Positions 1 to 9,378 of a stretch of DNA of 64,000 bases are shown one piece after another. The translations under genes were made by a program, and so were the position numbers. Each line of letters opens with the position of its first letter. The stretch's first letter is position 1. Source of the stretch: Methylotenera sp. L2L1 (GTDB lineage: Bacteria > Pseudomonadota > Gammaproteobacteria > Burkholderiales > Methylophilaceae); assembly GCF_000744605.1 (NCBI RefSeq), contig NZ_JQMG01000001.1, positions 744,001 to 808,000 on the forward strand. The letters run 5' to 3'. The notes beneath the pieces are model-generated. The model had not been told where the DNA came from. It made no database searches and worked only from the letters and a program-made list of their open reading frames with translations.

Positions 1-1547
1 ACTGCTTTTGTTTTAGCCGTGCTTGCCTTTACCTTGCTTACCTTAGTACTCGCGGCGCTGTCATCTTTTGGCGCTTTAGCTACTTTAGGCTTAGGCTCTT
101 TTTTGACAGCTGTCTTTTTCGCTGCTTTAGCGGTTTTAGTTGGCACTTCCTCTGCAGCCACTTCTTCAACCTCTGGAACAGCCTCTAAAGTAGATTCGGC
201 CTCTAGGCTAGGTGTTACTTCAGGTGTAGCTTCAACCTCATTGTCAGCACTTAGCACCGGTGCAGTTGCCGCATCCAGCTTCTCAAATACAGCCGCAAAG
301 AAGCCATCAGTATTATGTAAGTGCGGCAGCAATTTCAGGTAATCACCGGTATCCAGCTCAATTTGGTGCTGCGCCAAAATCTGCGCGGCATTTAGCAATT
401 TAAAGTCTGGGTGGATGGCTAAGAACTGCTCTGCAATTTGCTCATTCTCGTCGCGTAACAAGCTACAGGTTGCATAAATCAAACGCCCACCTACTTTAGT
501 CAGCTTAGCTGCACGCGCCAGAATATTGGTTTGTTTAACATTTAGCTCGGCCACATCCTGAGGCGTTTGGCGCCATTTAAGATCAGGGTTGCGACGCAAA
601 GTGCCTAAACCACTGCAAGGTGCATCCACCAGCACGCGGTCAAACTTGCCATTTAAACGTTTTAACTTAGGGTCGGTTTCGCTGCTAATCACTTGTGCAT
701 TCAGGTTGCTTAAACCTGAACGTTTTAAACGCTGCCCTAAGTTATGTAGGCGCTTTTCAGACACATCAAACGCATACAAACGGCCGGTATTACGCATGAG
801 CGCACCAATCGCCAACGTTTTACCGCCGGCACCAGCACAGAAATCCGCCACCATCATGCCGCGTTTGGCCGCAACCAAGTGTGCCAACAACTGGCTACCT
901 TCATCCTGCACCTCAATCTTGCCTTCAGTAAACAACACATGACGGCCAATATTCATACGATTTGGCATACGAAGGCCAATCGGTGAATAAGGGGTTTTAG
1001 TCACATTAGTTTCACCTGAGGTATTTTCAGCAATAAATTTTGCCATCACTTCATCACGCGTGCCTTTAATCGTATTCACACGCAAATCTAACGTTGCTTG
1101 CTCATGCATACTGCGGGCAATCGTCAGCGCTTCAGCCTCACCATATTGTGCAACTAACTTATCCCACAGCCAGTCACGCACATCGGCCTGCACCGCCAAC
1201 GGCAAGTTATCCGTAGACTTGGCTTTAATTAGATGCGCCCATTCTTTCTGCTGCTCGCTCAACATCGGCTCTAACTCACGAATACTCATACCTTGCACGC
1301 GCAATAGCCAAGCTAAAATCAATTTACGTGCATCGTCAGGGTCATTTTCATCATTAGCAGTCACTGTGCTTAAGAAACGTAGACGACGCAATACGCCATA
1401 AACGCTTTCCGCCACAAATGCGCGCTCTTTGGTACCTAAATCACGATTATTACGAAAAAATTCACTTAACTTCGCATCAGCAGGGCTACTAAACGTGAGT
1501 AGATTAGATAAAACGATTGCAGCTTGCCGAATTAAATTAGGCGTCAT
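1..1547 (-). CDS. RsmB/NOP-family rRNA (cytosine-C5) methyltransferase, 3' end beyond left edge
   Basis: SAM-dependent RNA m5C methyltransferase of the RsmB/NOP2/Sun family. The ATG is at 1547 on the minus strand and about 515 codons are open to the window edge. An N-terminal region of about 130 residues is followed by the methyltransferase fold: the SAM loop DFCAGAGGKT, the catalytic motif DAPCSG and the second cysteine motif ATCSLL are all readable. The core ends near residue 415 (GFFAAVFEKL). After it come about 100 residues rich in Lys, Ala, Val, Pro and Glu that look disordered and basic, and no stop is reached. RsmB proteins are usually near 430 residues, so this tail is extra. It may be RsmB itself or a second family member; target base C967 of 16S rRNA is not provable here. 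Confidence 0.85.
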   Translation of the reverse strand, partial: MTPNLIRQAAIVLSNLLTFSSPADAKLSEFFRNNRDLGTKERAFVAESVYGVLRRLRFLSTVTANDENDPDDARKLILAWLLRVQGMSIRELEPMLSEQQKEWAHLIKAKSTDNLPLAVQADVRDWLWDKLVAQYGEAEALTIARSMHEQATLDLRVNTIKGTRDEVMAKFIAENTSGETNVTKTPYSPIGLRMPNRMNIGRHVLFTEGKIEVQDEGSQLLAHLVAAKRGMMVADFCAGAGGKTLAIGALMRNTGRLYAFDVSEKRLHNLGQRLKRSGLSNLNAQVISSETDPKLKRLNGKFDRVLVDAPCSGLGTLRRNPDLKWRQTPQDVAELNVKQTNILARAAKLTKVGGRLIYATCSLLRDENEQIAEQFLAIHPDFKLLNAAQILAQHQIELDTGDYLKLLPHLHNTDGFFAAVFEKLDAATAPVLSADNEVEATPEVTPSLEAESTLEAVPEVEEVAAEEVPTKTAKAAKKTAVKKEPKPKVAKAPKDDSAASTKVSKVKASTAKTKA

Positions 1548-1582
1548 ATTGATTCTCTTTGTATTGTTTTCTGTAGTTACTT

Positions 1583-1741
1583 AGAATTCAGTTTCTTAGA
1601 ACCTGAATTCTTATCACTTGGTTTCTTAAAATAACGAGTGACTTAAATGTAGTGACTGAGTGGTTTAATTACTTAGTTATTTAATTAGTTAGTCATTAGG
1701 TCTAGTTATTAGTTACTTGGTACATAGTCCAGCCATTAGGC
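1583..1741. repeat. AT-rich spacer with a 9-bp inverted repeat and TTAGTTA-type repeats
   Basis: The spacer between the methyltransferase start and the DUF3108 stop contains an inverted repeat (AGAATTCAG at 1583-1591, CTGAATTCT at 1603-1611, 11-nt loop). It then has a run of degenerate words such as TTAGTTA, CATTAGG and AGTTATT through about 1741. No gene is visible. The inverted repeat has no following T-run, so I do not call it a terminator. Confidence 0.4.
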
Positions 1742-1743
1742 CA

Positions 1744-2502
1744 CTATTCGATACGCAATTCCGTTAAGGTTTGCTCTAGCTTATGGCCGTCATCATCAAT
1801 CATCAGTATGCGCGCTGGCACGTAATAATGTTCTGTTGCCAACCAAAGCTCTTTGGTTTCTGATGCGTCTTTCTCTGCTGGTGTTAAATGCAGAGTTTTA
1901 TACTGCACGCCAGCACCATCAATGATTTTTTGCTCGGGGTTCACTTTATACTGATACTGCTTGAGTTTCTTACCTGTGGTCAGTGGCACGGTAATCGTAT
2001 TTTTTAACGATGCGCGCATAAACATAAATTGGTAAGCATAGCTCGCTAAATCCTGCGTACCAGTTTTAAGCTCAGCTGTCTCCTGCTTACCCTTAATGGT
2101 CATGACCAGACTGCGTTTTGCCCAATCAAAATCCGTGAATAATGATTTCTTTTTATGGTTGCCTTGGTGTAATTCAAAATGCGTGGGCTGCAGACCTTTT
2201 GCCGTGATAACGCCCACACTACTTAATTTACGCTCGCCCAGTAAGGCATAAACACCTAGTCCTTTGGTAGTGCTTTCTACCGTATAGGCATTTTTAGTGA
2301 TGACAAACAGCTCATGCACATTAGCAAATGGCTCGCCATTTTTAGTCACTTCATAAGTGGCCTGAATACGTTTCGGTAAAGGACTGGTTGAAACCGCTTC
2401 TTTAGAGGCTTTCGTTTTAGATAAAGCAGCTTGTGGTGCTAACGCTACTGCGCCAATTAACAAACAAAATAACAAGTTCCATGCTTTGATTCGATTCATC
2501 AC
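1744..2502 (-). CDS. DUF3108 domain-containing exported protein
   Basis: A 252-residue protein with an N-terminal signal peptide (hydrophobic stretch LLFCLLIGAVALA, cleavage expected near residue 28). The rest matches the DUF3108 pattern: an outer-surface/periplasmic beta-rich domain with the late signature TKELWLATEHYYVPARI. Function is unknown. It lies between purM and the RNA methyltransferase, all on the minus strand, so it may be co-transcribed with them. A second DUF3108 protein is encoded at 47497-48594 and shares the same core signatures (YQFMF, ELWLA/EIWLA). The family assignment is firm; the role is not known. Confidence 0.8.
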   Translation of the reverse strand: MMNRIKAWNLLFCLLIGAVALAPQAALSKTKASKEAVSTSPLPKRIQATYEVTKNGEPFANVHELFVITKNAYTVESTTKGLGVYALLGERKLSSVGVITAKGLQPTHFELHQGNHKKKSLFTDFDWAKRSLVMTIKGKQETAELKTGTQDLASYAYQFMFMRASLKNTITVPLTTGKKLKQYQYKVNPEQKIIDGAGVQYKTLHLTPAEKDASETKELWLATEHYYVPARILMIDDDGHKLEQTLTELRIE

Positions 2503-2618
2503 TAAAAATCCTTGATTTTAAGACACATCACGCTCAACGCATCAGGCTCATTTTCGTTACATAAGCTGTTGTTACACACTTACTTTTATTATTCAACAAG
2601 CAGCTTTTTCTAAAACAA

Positions 2619-3668
2619 TTAGATCACAATGGTTGGCGCTTCGCCTGCATTTTGTGCACGAATATGACCAATCTCAAACACTGTTTCACCAGCAGCCTCT
2701 AATAATGCCTTAGCCGCAGCAGCGTCTTCTTTCGCCATGATAATCGCCATGCCAATACCACAGTTGAAAGTTTTATACATTTCGCTCGGTACGATATTGC
2801 CCTGTGCTTGCAACCATTGGAACAACGGTGGCAATTCCCAGCCAGATGCCTTGATTTCAGCAGTTAAACCTTCTGGCAATACGCGTGGAATATTTTCGGT
2901 AATGCCGCCACCTGTAATGTGTGCCATGCCCTTTACTGGCATTGCTTCAATCAGTTTCAATAAAGATTTCACATAAATACGTGTTGGTGCCATCACCACA
3001 TCTTTGAATTTTCTACCGTGGAAGTCAGATTCAAAATCAATGCCTGATTTCTCGATCAGTTTACGAATCAGTGAGTAACCGTTTGAGTGCGCGCCACTTG
3101 AAGCCAAGCCTAATACCACATCGCCCGCGGCAATGGTCGTGCCATTAATCAAATTAGCTTTATCTACACAGCCTACTGCAAAGCCTGCCAAATCGTACTC
3201 ACCTGCTGGGTACATGCCTGGCATTTCTGCAGTTTCACCACCAACTAATGCGCAGCCAGATTGCTCACATCCTTCAGCAATGCCTTTAATCACTTGCGCT
3301 GCAACACCAACTTCTAATTTACCGCAGGCGAAATAATCCAAGAAGAACAACGGCTCAGCACCCTGTACCAAAATATCATTCACGCTCATGGCCACCAAGT
3401 CGATACCTACGGTATCGTGCTTATTTAGCTCAAACGCTAACTTAAGCTTTGTACCTACGCCATCAGTGCCTGATACTAGAATCGGCTCGTTAAATTTTTT
3501 CGGCACAGCAAACAATGAGCCAAAACCACCAATACCACCCAATACTTCTGGACGCATCGTGCGTTTGGCAAACGGTTTGATTTGTTCAACTAACGCATCG
3601 CCCGCTTCAATATCAACACCAGCATCGCGGTAGCTAATTGAAGTTTTATCTGAATTATTGGCGCTCAA
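2619..3668 (-). CDS. purM: Phosphoribosylformylglycinamidine cyclo-ligase (AIR synthetase)
   Basis: Catalyses the ATP-dependent ring closure of formylglycinamidine ribonucleotide to aminoimidazole ribonucleotide in purine synthesis (cytoplasm). The 349 residues match the usual length. Visible motifs include [16 protein letters not shown] at the N-terminus, the nucleotide-binding [23 protein letters not shown] and the C-terminal [13 protein letters not shown]. The start at 3668 is TTG with a poor ribosome site, but no in-frame ATG fits the family N-terminus. It is divergent from the permease at 3806. purN, often next to purM, is absent here; a DUF3108 gene follows instead. Confidence 0.97.
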   Translation of the reverse strand: MSANNSDKTSISYRDAGVDIEAGDALVEQIKPFAKRTMRPEVLGGIGGFGSLFAVPKKFNEPILVSGTDGVGTKLKLAFELNKHDTVGIDLVAMSVNDILVQGAEPLFFLDYFACGKLEVGVAAQVIKGIAEGCEQSGCALVGGETAEMPGMYPAGEYDLAGFAVGCVDKANLINGTTIAAGDVVLGLASSGAHSNGYSLIRKLIEKSGIDFESDFHGRKFKDVVMAPTRIYVKSLLKLIEAMPVKGMAHITGGGITENIPRVLPEGLTAEIKASGWELPPLFQWLQAQGNIVPSEMYKTFNCGIGMAIIMAKEDAAAAKALLEAAGETVFEIGHIRAQNAGEAPTIVI

Positions 3669-3805
3669 GGGGGTTCTCGCTTTCTACAAAAAGTGTGTTC
3701 TATCGTTATAATGTTATTTTAACCGAAATGCTTAGTTATCTGAAATGTTGAAGGCGTGAAAACGCAGGCTTTTGCAAAACAGCCACACTTTACTGAAAGC
3801 GCAGA

Positions 3806-4888
3806 ATGAACAAACACACAAATACCGTTTGGCTGGTGGCTGTTTTATCGGTTTTCGGCCTGATTTATCTGCTGGGTCCAATACTTACGCCTTTTTTGAT
3901 TGCGGCAATCTTGGCATACATTGCCAACCCGCTAGTCAACAAAATTGAAGCCCTTCAATTAGGCAGTCATCAAAGCAAAATTTCATTTAGACCAAGCCGT
4001 AGCATTGCCACATTACTGGTACTTTTGTTTCTGCTAGCAGTATTAATAATCATCGTATTAATCATGATTCCATTATTGCAGCATGAGTTTGTACAGATTT
4101 CGCAAAAGATTCCCGCTTATTTAAATGCAGCCAAAGCGAACCTTGAACCTTGGTTACAAAAGAACTTTGGTGTCAGTGCCGAAATTGACCCTGCACAGAT
4201 TCAAGCTATCCTCACTGAAAACTGGAAAACCACAGGGAATTTTGCTAAAAATATTGCACTTAGCTTAAGTGATCACGGCATGGCAGTAATTGGCTGGTTC
4301 GCTAATTTGATACTCATCCCACTCGTACTATTTTATTTGCTACTAGATTGGAATATCTTCATGCAGAAAATTAGTGCATTGCTACCACGGCAACTAATTG
4401 GCAAAACACAAGAAATTGCTTCTGAAATCGACGCCGTACTTGCTGAGTTTTTACGTGGGCAACTGACCGTAATGGTGCTAATGAGCATATTTTACGCTAC
4501 GGGTTTATGGATGGCAGGGCTAGAGTTTGCACTACCAATTGGTATGTTATCTGGCTTGCTGGGCTTTATTCCCTACTTAGGCTTTGGTTTAGGCTTAACA
4601 TTAGCTGTGATTTCCGGTGTTTTACAATTTGGCAACTTCGGCGATCTGATTCCAGTGTTAGTCGTATTTGGCTTGGGGCAACTCGTTGAAAGCATGGCAC
4701 TTACCCCATGGCTAGTAGGGGATCGTATCGGCCTCCACCCGCTTGTTGTCATTTTTGCACTCATGGCTGGCGGCCAGTTATTTGGCTTTGCAGGCGTGCT
4801 ATTGGCGCTGCCGGTATCAGCCGCGATAGCCGTTGGGTTTAGGCACGCAAAACAAAAATATCTTAGCAGTAGCTTTTACTTAGGTTAA
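3806..4888 (+). CDS. AI-2E/PerM-family membrane permease
   Basis: A 360-residue polytopic inner-membrane protein of the AI-2 exporter/PerM family. Hydrophobic segments lie near residues 8-38 and 68-92, and a cluster fills residues 155-350. A periplasmic-type amphipathic region at about 95-150 contains FGVSAEIDPAQIQ. The C-terminal part carries the family's GFIPYLGFGLG and LVGDRIGLHPLVVIFALMAG. Family members have been linked to autoinducer or sodium/proton transport, and the substrate cannot be told from sequence. hda starts 4 bp after its stop, so the two are probably one transcript. Confidence 0.88.
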   Translation: MNKHTNTVWLVAVLSVFGLIYLLGPILTPFLIAAILAYIANPLVNKIEALQLGSHQSKISFRPSRSIATLLVLLFLLAVLIIIVLIMIPLLQHEFVQISQKIPAYLNAAKANLEPWLQKNFGVSAEIDPAQIQAILTENWKTTGNFAKNIALSLSDHGMAVIGWFANLILIPLVLFYLLLDWNIFMQKISALLPRQLIGKTQEIASEIDAVLAEFLRGQLTVMVLMSIFYATGLWMAGLEFALPIGMLSGLLGFIPYLGFGLGLTLAVISGVLQFGNFGDLIPVLVVFGLGQLVESMALTPWLVGDRIGLHPLVVIFALMAGGQLFGFAGVLLALPVSAAIAVGFRHAKQKYLSSSFYLG

Positions 4889-4892
4889 CCGC

Positions 4893-5549
4893 ATGAACAG
4901 TACGGATCTTCATTACAAATCTCCGACCAAGCAATTATTGCTCGACATTCAGCCGTTGGCGCCGCCAACGTTGGATAACTTCATTGTAGGTCAGAATGCT
5001 GAAGCGCTGCATAGCCTAAAGCAAGCACTCACTTACGCAGAAGAAGCCCGTTTTATTTACTTATGGGGTGCACAGGGCAGTGGAAAATCTCACCTATTAC
5101 AAGCCTGTCAACGCATTGCAGCACAATCCGAATTACCGCTTTTTATTGCAGACGATACGCATTTATTAAATGAGGAAGCGCAAATCGCGCTGTTTGATCA
5201 ATTCAATCAACTACGCGCTTCTGGCGGCATCCTTATTTCAAGCGGCATTGCAGCACCAACACAAATGAGCCTGCGTGATGACTTAGCCACCAGACTAGCA
5301 TGGGGCTTGGTTTACCAATTGCACCCACTGACCGATGAAGAAAAAGCCCAAGCGCTTAAAACACATGCAAAAGAGCGTGGCATGAAATTGCCAGACGAGG
5401 TGGTTGATTACTGCCTACGCTACCTGCGTCGTGATTTACCCACACTGATGGCAGTATTGGATGCACTGGATGTGTGGTCGCTCACTGAGAAAAAACCTGT
5501 GACCGTGCCTATGCTGAAAAAATTATTACAATTGAATCTTGAAACTTAA
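4893..5549 (+). CDS. hda: DnaA regulatory inactivator Hda
   Basis: AAA+ DnaA paralogue that, bound to the DNA sliding clamp, promotes hydrolysis of DnaA-ATP and so limits initiation of replication. Its 218 residues include a probable clamp-binding peptide near the N-terminus (QLLLDI, residues 14-19), a P-loop GAQGSGKS at 59-66, and a sensor/arginine-finger region (SLRDDLATRLAWG). The C-terminal DnaA helix-turn-helix domain is missing, as expected for Hda. It follows the PerM-type permease with 4 bp spacing, a linkage also known from other proteobacteria. Confidence 0.92.
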   Translation: MNSTDLHYKSPTKQLLLDIQPLAPPTLDNFIVGQNAEALHSLKQALTYAEEARFIYLWGAQGSGKSHLLQACQRIAAQSELPLFIADDTHLLNEEAQIALFDQFNQLRASGGILISSGIAAPTQMSLRDDLATRLAWGLVYQLHPLTDEEKAQALKTHAKERGMKLPDEVVDYCLRYLRRDLPTLMAVLDALDVWSLTEKKPVTVPMLKKLLQLNLET

Positions 5550-5659
5550 GTCTCATGGACACGATAGCAGGTGATGATCAGCACTTTATCGCTTGATTCA
5601 ATCTCCTGTAAAATCTCACTATTGGCAGATAAACACTCCCCCTATTAAAGTGACCACCT

Positions 5660-7300
5660 ATGTTACGTATTACTGAAGTCAAACTCCCGATTGAAAACGC
5701 TCAATCGCTCATCCATCAAGCAGATGAAATTAAAGCAGCATTGCTTAAACGCTTGGAAATTCCAGAAAGTGATTTGATTCACTTTGATATATTCAAACGC
5801 GGCGTAGACGCACGTAAATCGCATGCCATTTTGTATGTATACAGCCTTGATGTAGAAGTCAAAAACGAAGAAAAAATCTTAGCGAAGTTTCGCAAAGATG
5901 CACATATTAAACCTGCGCCTGACACTAGTTATAAGGTTGTTGCAACAACTGCATCTACACCCGAATTAAGACCAGTCATTGTCGGCTTTGGCCCAGCTGG
6001 TATCTTTGCCGCACTAATTTTGGCGCAATCTGGCTTTAAGCCGATCGTATTAGAACGCGGCAAAGAGGTGCGTAAGCGTACGCAGGACACATGGGGACTA
6101 TGGCGCAAAAGTACGCTTAATCCTGAATCCAACGTGCAGTTTGGTGAAGGTGGTGCCGGCACGTTCTCTGACGGCAAGCTTTACAGCCAGATTAAAGACC
6201 CTAAACACTATGGCCGCAAGGTGATTCAAGAGTTCGTTAAAGCCGGTGCGCCAGAAGAAATCATGTACGTCAGCCACCCACATATCGGCACCTTCCGCCT
6301 AGTGGGCATGGTAGAGGAAATGCGTAAAACCATTACTGAGTTAGGCGGTGAAATCCGCTTTGAAAGCCGTGTCGATGACATTGAAATTGAAAATAATCAG
6401 GTGCAAGCCGTGGTGCTGCAAACTGGTGAGCGCCTTGCTACCAACCACTTGGTGTTGGCAGTAGGGCACAGCGCACGCGATACGTTTGAAATGGTTCACA
6501 AGCGTGGTATTTATATAGAAGCTAAACCGTTCTCGATTGGCTTCCGTATTGAGCACCCGCAATCTATCATCGACAAAGCCAGATACGGCAAGAGCTACAG
6601 TGAGGACTTACTGACTAAGCTTGGCGCAGCTGATTACAAGCTAGTGCATCATGCCAAGAACGGTCGTTCGGTTTACAGTTTCTGTATGTGCCCTGGCGGC
6701 ACGGTGGTGGCTGCAGCATCAGAGCCTAACCGCGTGGTGACTAATGGCATGAGCCAATATAGCCGCAACGAGCGTAATGCCAACGCTGGCATTGTGGTGG
6801 GCATCACACCCGATCAGGATTACCCAGGCCATCCGCTGGCAGGTATGGAGTTGCAGCGCCAATTGGAAAGTCAGGCCTTTGTCGCTGGCGGTAGCAATTA
6901 CCACGCGCCAGGGCAGTTAATCGGCGACTTTTTGCAAAACAAACCATCTACCCAGTTTGGTGAAGTCACACCTTCATACAAACCAGGTGTACATCTCACC
7001 AATTTAGCCTCCGTGTTACCAGAGTTTGCAATTAGCGCTATCCGTGAGGCTATCCCTGAATTTGCTAAACAAGTAAAAGGCTTTGATTTTGCGGACGGCG
7101 TACTAACCGGCGTAGAAACACGCACCTCTAGCCCTATTCGCATTAAACGTGACGATGACTCATTGCAAAGCATTAACACCAAGGGTTTATATCCATGTGG
7201 CGAGGGTGCTGGCTATGCAGGCGGGATTCTGTCAGCAGGGGTTGATGGTATCAAAGTGGCCGAGGCAGTAGCCCTTAGCATCTCTGCTAATACTCACTAA
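5660..7300 (+). CDS. NAD(P)/FAD-dependent oxidoreductase (COG2509 type)
   Basis: A 546-residue flavoprotein. About 105 N-terminal residues (MLRITEVKLPIEN...) form the domain typical of this uncharacterised FAD-dependent dehydrogenase family. A dinucleotide-binding Rossmann motif follows (IVGFGPAGIFAALILAQSG). Further family signatures are VQFGEGGAGTFSDGKLY, FCMCPGG and a C-terminal FAD contact GEGAGYAGGILSAGVDGIK. The physiological substrate is unknown. It stands alone after hda with a 110-bp spacer. The family assignment is strong and the reaction is not assigned. Confidence 0.9.
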   Translation: MLRITEVKLPIENAQSLIHQADEIKAALLKRLEIPESDLIHFDIFKRGVDARKSHAILYVYSLDVEVKNEEKILAKFRKDAHIKPAPDTSYKVVATTASTPELRPVIVGFGPAGIFAALILAQSGFKPIVLERGKEVRKRTQDTWGLWRKSTLNPESNVQFGEGGAGTFSDGKLYSQIKDPKHYGRKVIQEFVKAGAPEEIMYVSHPHIGTFRLVGMVEEMRKTITELGGEIRFESRVDDIEIENNQVQAVVLQTGERLATNHLVLAVGHSARDTFEMVHKRGIYIEAKPFSIGFRIEHPQSIIDKARYGKSYSEDLLTKLGAADYKLVHHAKNGRSVYSFCMCPGGTVVAAASEPNRVVTNGMSQYSRNERNANAGIVVGITPDQDYPGHPLAGMELQRQLESQAFVAGGSNYHAPGQLIGDFLQNKPSTQFGEVTPSYKPGVHLTNLASVLPEFAISAIREAIPEFAKQVKGFDFADGVLTGVETRTSSPIRIKRDDDSLQSINTKGLYPCGEGAGYAGGILSAGVDGIKVAEAVALSISANTH

Positions 7301-7396
7301 ACTAATATGCATCATGCCACTTTCATGTACTACAAGTTGAGCGTACACTGAACATTCTGTACTTTTTAGTGAGTGTTTACTCATAGGAGTTGCATG

Positions 7397-7591
7397 ATGA
7401 AAGCTAACATTGGCGGAGTTGACCGCACAATACGCATTGTTGTAGGGCTCGCCCTAATTGCATGGGTATTATTTGCCAACGGTCCAGTTTGGGCGTGGAT
7501 TGGTGTAGTGCCGCTAGCAACAGGGCTGATTAACTTTTGCCCAGCTTACGGTTTACTAGGTATGAGCACCTGCAAAACCAAGCATGAATAA
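7397..7591 (+). CDS. Small DUF2892-type inner-membrane protein
   Basis: A 64-residue protein beginning KANIGGVDRTIRIVVGLALI, the typical opening of DUF2892 (YgaP transmembrane-like) proteins. It has two short hydrophobic segments and a conserved Cys-Pro (NFCPAYGLLG) near the end. I chose the ATG at 7397 because AGGAGT at 7385-7390 sits 6 nt upstream; an ATG at 7394 is also possible, and a start further upstream at 7373 lacks support. The function is unknown; relatives sit in the inner membrane, sometimes fused to rhodanese domains. A strong terminator follows directly. Confidence 0.85.
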   Translation: MKANIGGVDRTIRIVVGLALIAWVLFANGPVWAWIGVVPLATGLINFCPAYGLLGMSTCKTKHE

Positions 7592-7595
7592 ATAA

Positions 7596-7619
7596 AAAGG
7601 CGGCCCGCAAGCCGCCTTT
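7596..7619. terminator. Bidirectional rho-independent terminator
   Basis: Perfect 9-bp stem AAAGGCGGC (7596-7604) / GCCGCCTTT (7611-7619) with a 6-nt loop. It is flanked by A-rich sequence on one side and T-rich on the other, between the convergent DUF2892 gene and ahpF. It can serve both strands. Confidence 0.9.
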
Positions 7620-7638
7620 GTTTATTGCCTGTAACTTC

Positions 7639-9222
7639 TTATTGCCTAATCAAATAATCAAATGCGCCTAGTGAAGCTTTGGCACCTTCACCCATGGCAA
7701 TAATGATTTGTTTGTATGGAGTCGTCGTCACATCGCCAGCGGCAAACACGCCGGGTAACGATGTTGCATTATGATGATTCACTTCAATTTCACCATACTT
7801 GCTCAAATTCAAAGTACCTTTTAACCAATCACTATTAGGCACTAAACCAATCTGCACAAACACGCCATCTAACGCTAAATGTTTAGACTCACCAGTGACG
7901 CGGTCGGTATAGGTCAGCCCATTCATTTTATTGCCATCACCAGTGACTTCTGTTGTTTGCGCACTGGTAATGATAGTCACGTTGCTCAATGTACGTAGCT
8001 TTTTCTGCAATACCGCATCTGCTTTTAATTCAGTATCAAATTGCAATAAAGTCACATGACCAACAAAATTAGCTAGATCGATCGCTGCCTCGACCCCTGA
8101 GTTACCGCCACCTACCACGGCAACAGGTTTGCCTTTAAACAATGGACCATCGCAATGCGGGCAGTAAGCAACCCCTTTACCACGATACTCTTTTTCACCC
8201 GGCACATTCAGCTCACGCCAGCGCGCACCCGTGGCAAGAATCACAGATTTACTTCTTAAAGTTGCGCCGCTTTCCAACTTCAATTCGATTAGATCATCGT
8301 TTTTGTTACCATGCTTACCAGGCTCAGTTAATGCAACAGCACGCTGTAAATTCATGATATCCACATCATAGCTTTTTACATGCTCCTCCAATGCCATTAC
8401 TAACTTTGGCCCTTCAGTTTCTTTCACTGAAATAAAGTTTTCGATACCAAGCGTATCCATCACTTGCCCACCAAAACGATCCGCTACGATGCCCGTGCGT
8501 ATGCCTTTACGTGCTGCGTAAACGGCTGCTGAGGCACCTGCTGGGCCACCGCCTACCACCAATACATCATAAGGTGCTTGTGCATCTAATTTTTTCGCCT
8601 CGCGTGCAACTGCACCTACATCAATTTTTGGCAAAATCTCGTCCAACTCCATACGGCCGGCACCGAATACCTCACCGTTTAAGTAGACAGTTGGTACCGA
8701 CATAATTTCTCTGGATTTCACTTCATCCTGATATAGCGCACCATCAATCATCACATGGGTAATGTTGGGGTTAATCACCGCCATCATATTCATCGCCTGC
8801 ACAACATCGGGACAGTTATGGCAAGTTAGCGAAATGTAAGTCTCAAAGTGAAAGCTACCCTCAAGCGCGGCAATTTGTGCAATTTTTTCAGCCTCTAGCT
8901 TCATCGGATGCCCACCCGTATGAAGTAGCGCCAACACTAAAGAGGTAAACTCATGGCCCATAGGAATACCAGCAAAACGCACGCCTACCGCCTTATGTGC
9001 CTCGGTATGGTTTGCACCACGCTTGACAGCAAACGAAGGTTTACGCGCATCATCTTCCATGGTCAGCGTAATCTTGTCTGACATGCTCGCGATTTCTTCC
9101 AGCAGTTCACGCATCTCTTGGGCTGCTGGCGTTTCATCTAATGAGGCAGCCAACACAATCGGCTCACGCAACATCTGTAAATAGGTTTGCAATTGGGTTT
9201 TGATACCGGTTTCTAATGCCAT
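7639..9222 (-). CDS. ahpF: Alkyl hydroperoxide reductase subunit F
   Basis: Flavoprotein disulfide reductase that passes electrons from NADH to AhpC. It has an N-terminal tandem thioredoxin-like domain with a CHNC redox pair, then an FAD/NAD thioredoxin-reductase-like part ([12 protein letters not shown], redox pair [26 protein letters not shown]). I place the start at 9222 ([15 protein letters not shown]), which matches the family N-terminus and has AAGAAGAGAG just upstream; the reading frame stays open to 9261 without a ribosome site. That gives 527 residues. It lies downstream of ahpC on the same strand, separated by hairpins at 9289-9355. Confidence 0.97.
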   Translation of the reverse strand: MALETGIKTQLQTYLQMLREPIVLAASLDETPAAQEMRELLEEIASMSDKITLTMEDDARKPSFAVKRGANHTEAHKAVGVRFAGIPMGHEFTSLVLALLHTGGHPMKLEAEKIAQIAALEGSFHFETYISLTCHNCPDVVQAMNMMAVINPNITHVMIDGALYQDEVKSREIMSVPTVYLNGEVFGAGRMELDEILPKIDVGAVAREAKKLDAQAPYDVLVVGGGPAGASAAVYAARKGIRTGIVADRFGGQVMDTLGIENFISVKETEGPKLVMALEEHVKSYDVDIMNLQRAVALTEPGKHGNKNDDLIELKLESGATLRSKSVILATGARWRELNVPGEKEYRGKGVAYCPHCDGPLFKGKPVAVVGGGNSGVEAAIDLANFVGHVTLLQFDTELKADAVLQKKLRTLSNVTIITSAQTTEVTGDGNKMNGLTYTDRVTGESKHLALDGVFVQIGLVPNSDWLKGTLNLSKYGEIEVNHHNATSLPGVFAAGDVTTTPYKQIIIAMGEGAKASLGAFDYLIRQ

Positions 9223-9288
9223 GATTGCTCTCTTCTTTAAATTCTCATCTGGTTGCGACATAACACAACCAACTTTACTTAAAATAAA

Positions 9289-9355
9289 GGCATTATCTTT
9301 TGAATAATGCCCTTGTTATTTCACTGCGCTAAGAGATGTTTGCTCGTTAGCGCAG
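9289..9355 (-). terminator. ahpC terminator plus a second hairpin in the ahpC-ahpF spacer
   Basis: Read on the minus strand after ahpC, the first hairpin is a 9-bp stem (9347-9355 with 9324-9332, CTGCGCTAA/TTAGCGCAG, 14-nt loop). The second is an 8-bp stem GGCATTAT/ATAATGCC (9304-9311 with 9289-9296) followed by TTTATTTT, a plausible rho-independent terminator. Partial read-through here would give more AhpC than AhpF, as their roles would require; that consequence is inference. Confidence 0.75.
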
Positions 9356-9378
9356 CATTACATTGCCTAAGCCAATAA

